5,391 bases of DNA from an uncultured bacterium (lineage in GTDB: Bacteria; Patescibacteriota; Microgenomatia; UBA1406; GWC2-37-13), in assembly GCA_937914905.1 (NCBI GenBank), contig CALESU010000113.1, positions 1 to 5,391 of the forward strand, in the 5' to 3' direction. The notes beneath the pieces are model-generated. The model had not been told where the DNA came from. It saw nothing but the letters and a program-made list of their open reading frames with translations, and made no database searches. The position numbers were made by a program, and so were the translations under genes. Position 1 is the stretch's first letter, and each line of letters begins with the position of its first letter. Positions 5,297 through 5,391 of this stretch are shown in pieces.

Positions 5297-5391
5297 ATGG
5301 TTGACCGTGCTGGTTTATGCTCGGTAAAATATTCGCCATAAATTCCGTTTACCTTTTGATAATCCTGCATACTCCCAAGAAAAATGGTTGT
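5227..5391 (-). CDS. ridA: RidA/YjgF-family enamine/imine deaminase, C-terminal part, truncated by window edge
   Basis: RidA proteins are small cytoplasmic homotrimers of about 125-130 residues that hydrolyse reactive enamines and imines such as 2-aminoacrylate released by PLP enzymes. The minus strand encodes 54 residues in an open frame from the right edge to a TGA (complement of 5227-5229). Visible are [19 protein letters not shown] (family 'L.DM.DF..VN..Y..yF'), [13 protein letters not shown] (family 'PARStveva.LP') and [11 protein letters not shown] (family 'g..vEIE.iA'). The signature Arg of PARST and the first Glu of EIE are 15 residues apart, the same spacing as Arg105 and Glu120 in E. 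coli RidA, so catalytic function is likely kept. About 75 N-terminal residues lie outside the window. It is convergent with the M28 gene and overlaps its 3' end by 70 bases, with no terminator visible between them. Confidence 0.93.
   Translation of the reverse strand, partial: TTIFLGSMQDYQKVNGIYGEYFTEHKPARSTIQVAGLPIGALIEIEFIAERKID

Noticed and set aside
5289..5303. Hairpin CAACC/GGTTG around the peptidase stop codon as a terminator
   Set aside because: It has only five pairs, no T tract on either strand, and lies inside the RidA coding sequence.
1..5391. CRISPR arrays, tRNA or rRNA genes, insertion sequences
   Set aside because: I saw no direct-repeat arrays, no tRNA-like cloverleaf in the single sizeable gap, and no transposase or terminal inverted repeats.

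Overview
The window looks like a compact bacterial chromosome segment, most likely from a Candidate Phyla Radiation (Patescibacteria) genome. This rests on small, tightly packed housekeeping genes, the absence of any good Shine-Dalgarno sequence, start codons sitting about where transcription should begin, and a divergent RdgB/HAM1 protein whose substrate-pocket segment reads GYPYRSLF instead of the usual GFGYDPIF. The lineage is an inference. TGA is used as an ordinary stop codon.

Layout, left to right. (1) Positions 1-388, plus strand: the C-terminal part of an RdgB/HAM1-family non-canonical purine NTP pyrophosphatase, cut by the left edge. (2) 402-1190, plus: a seven-helix membrane protein of unknown function. 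(3) 1210-2466, plus: complete serS (seryl-tRNA synthetase), with an extended -10 promoter placed so that the mRNA would be almost leaderless. (4) 2467-2681: a 215-base gene-free gap holding the most interesting element. It contains a strong promoter, a 26-codon leader peptide with an Ile/Leu/Val-rich core, and a GC-rich terminator whose 5' arm can instead pair with a second copy of GGCGGGT at the end of the leader peptide. This is the architecture of a ribosome-controlled transcription attenuator. (5) 2682-4301, plus: a 539-residue soluble protein I do not recognise, directly downstream of the attenuator. (6) 4307-5296, plus: an M28-type zinc aminopeptidase with all six expected metal and catalytic residues, starting 5 bases after the previous stop. 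(7) 5227-5391, minus: the C-terminal 54 residues of a RidA (YjgF) family imine deaminase, cut by the right edge and overlapping the end of the peptidase gene tail to tail by 70 bases.

Working model (inference): the unknown protein and the M28 peptidase form one operon controlled by leader-peptide attenuation. If ribosomes slow in the Ile/Leu/Val codons, the antiterminator forms and the operon is read. If they reach the leader stop codon, the terminator forms. An aminopeptidase under branched-chain amino acid control would make sense in an organism that scavenges its amino acids. The function of the 539-residue protein is the main open question.
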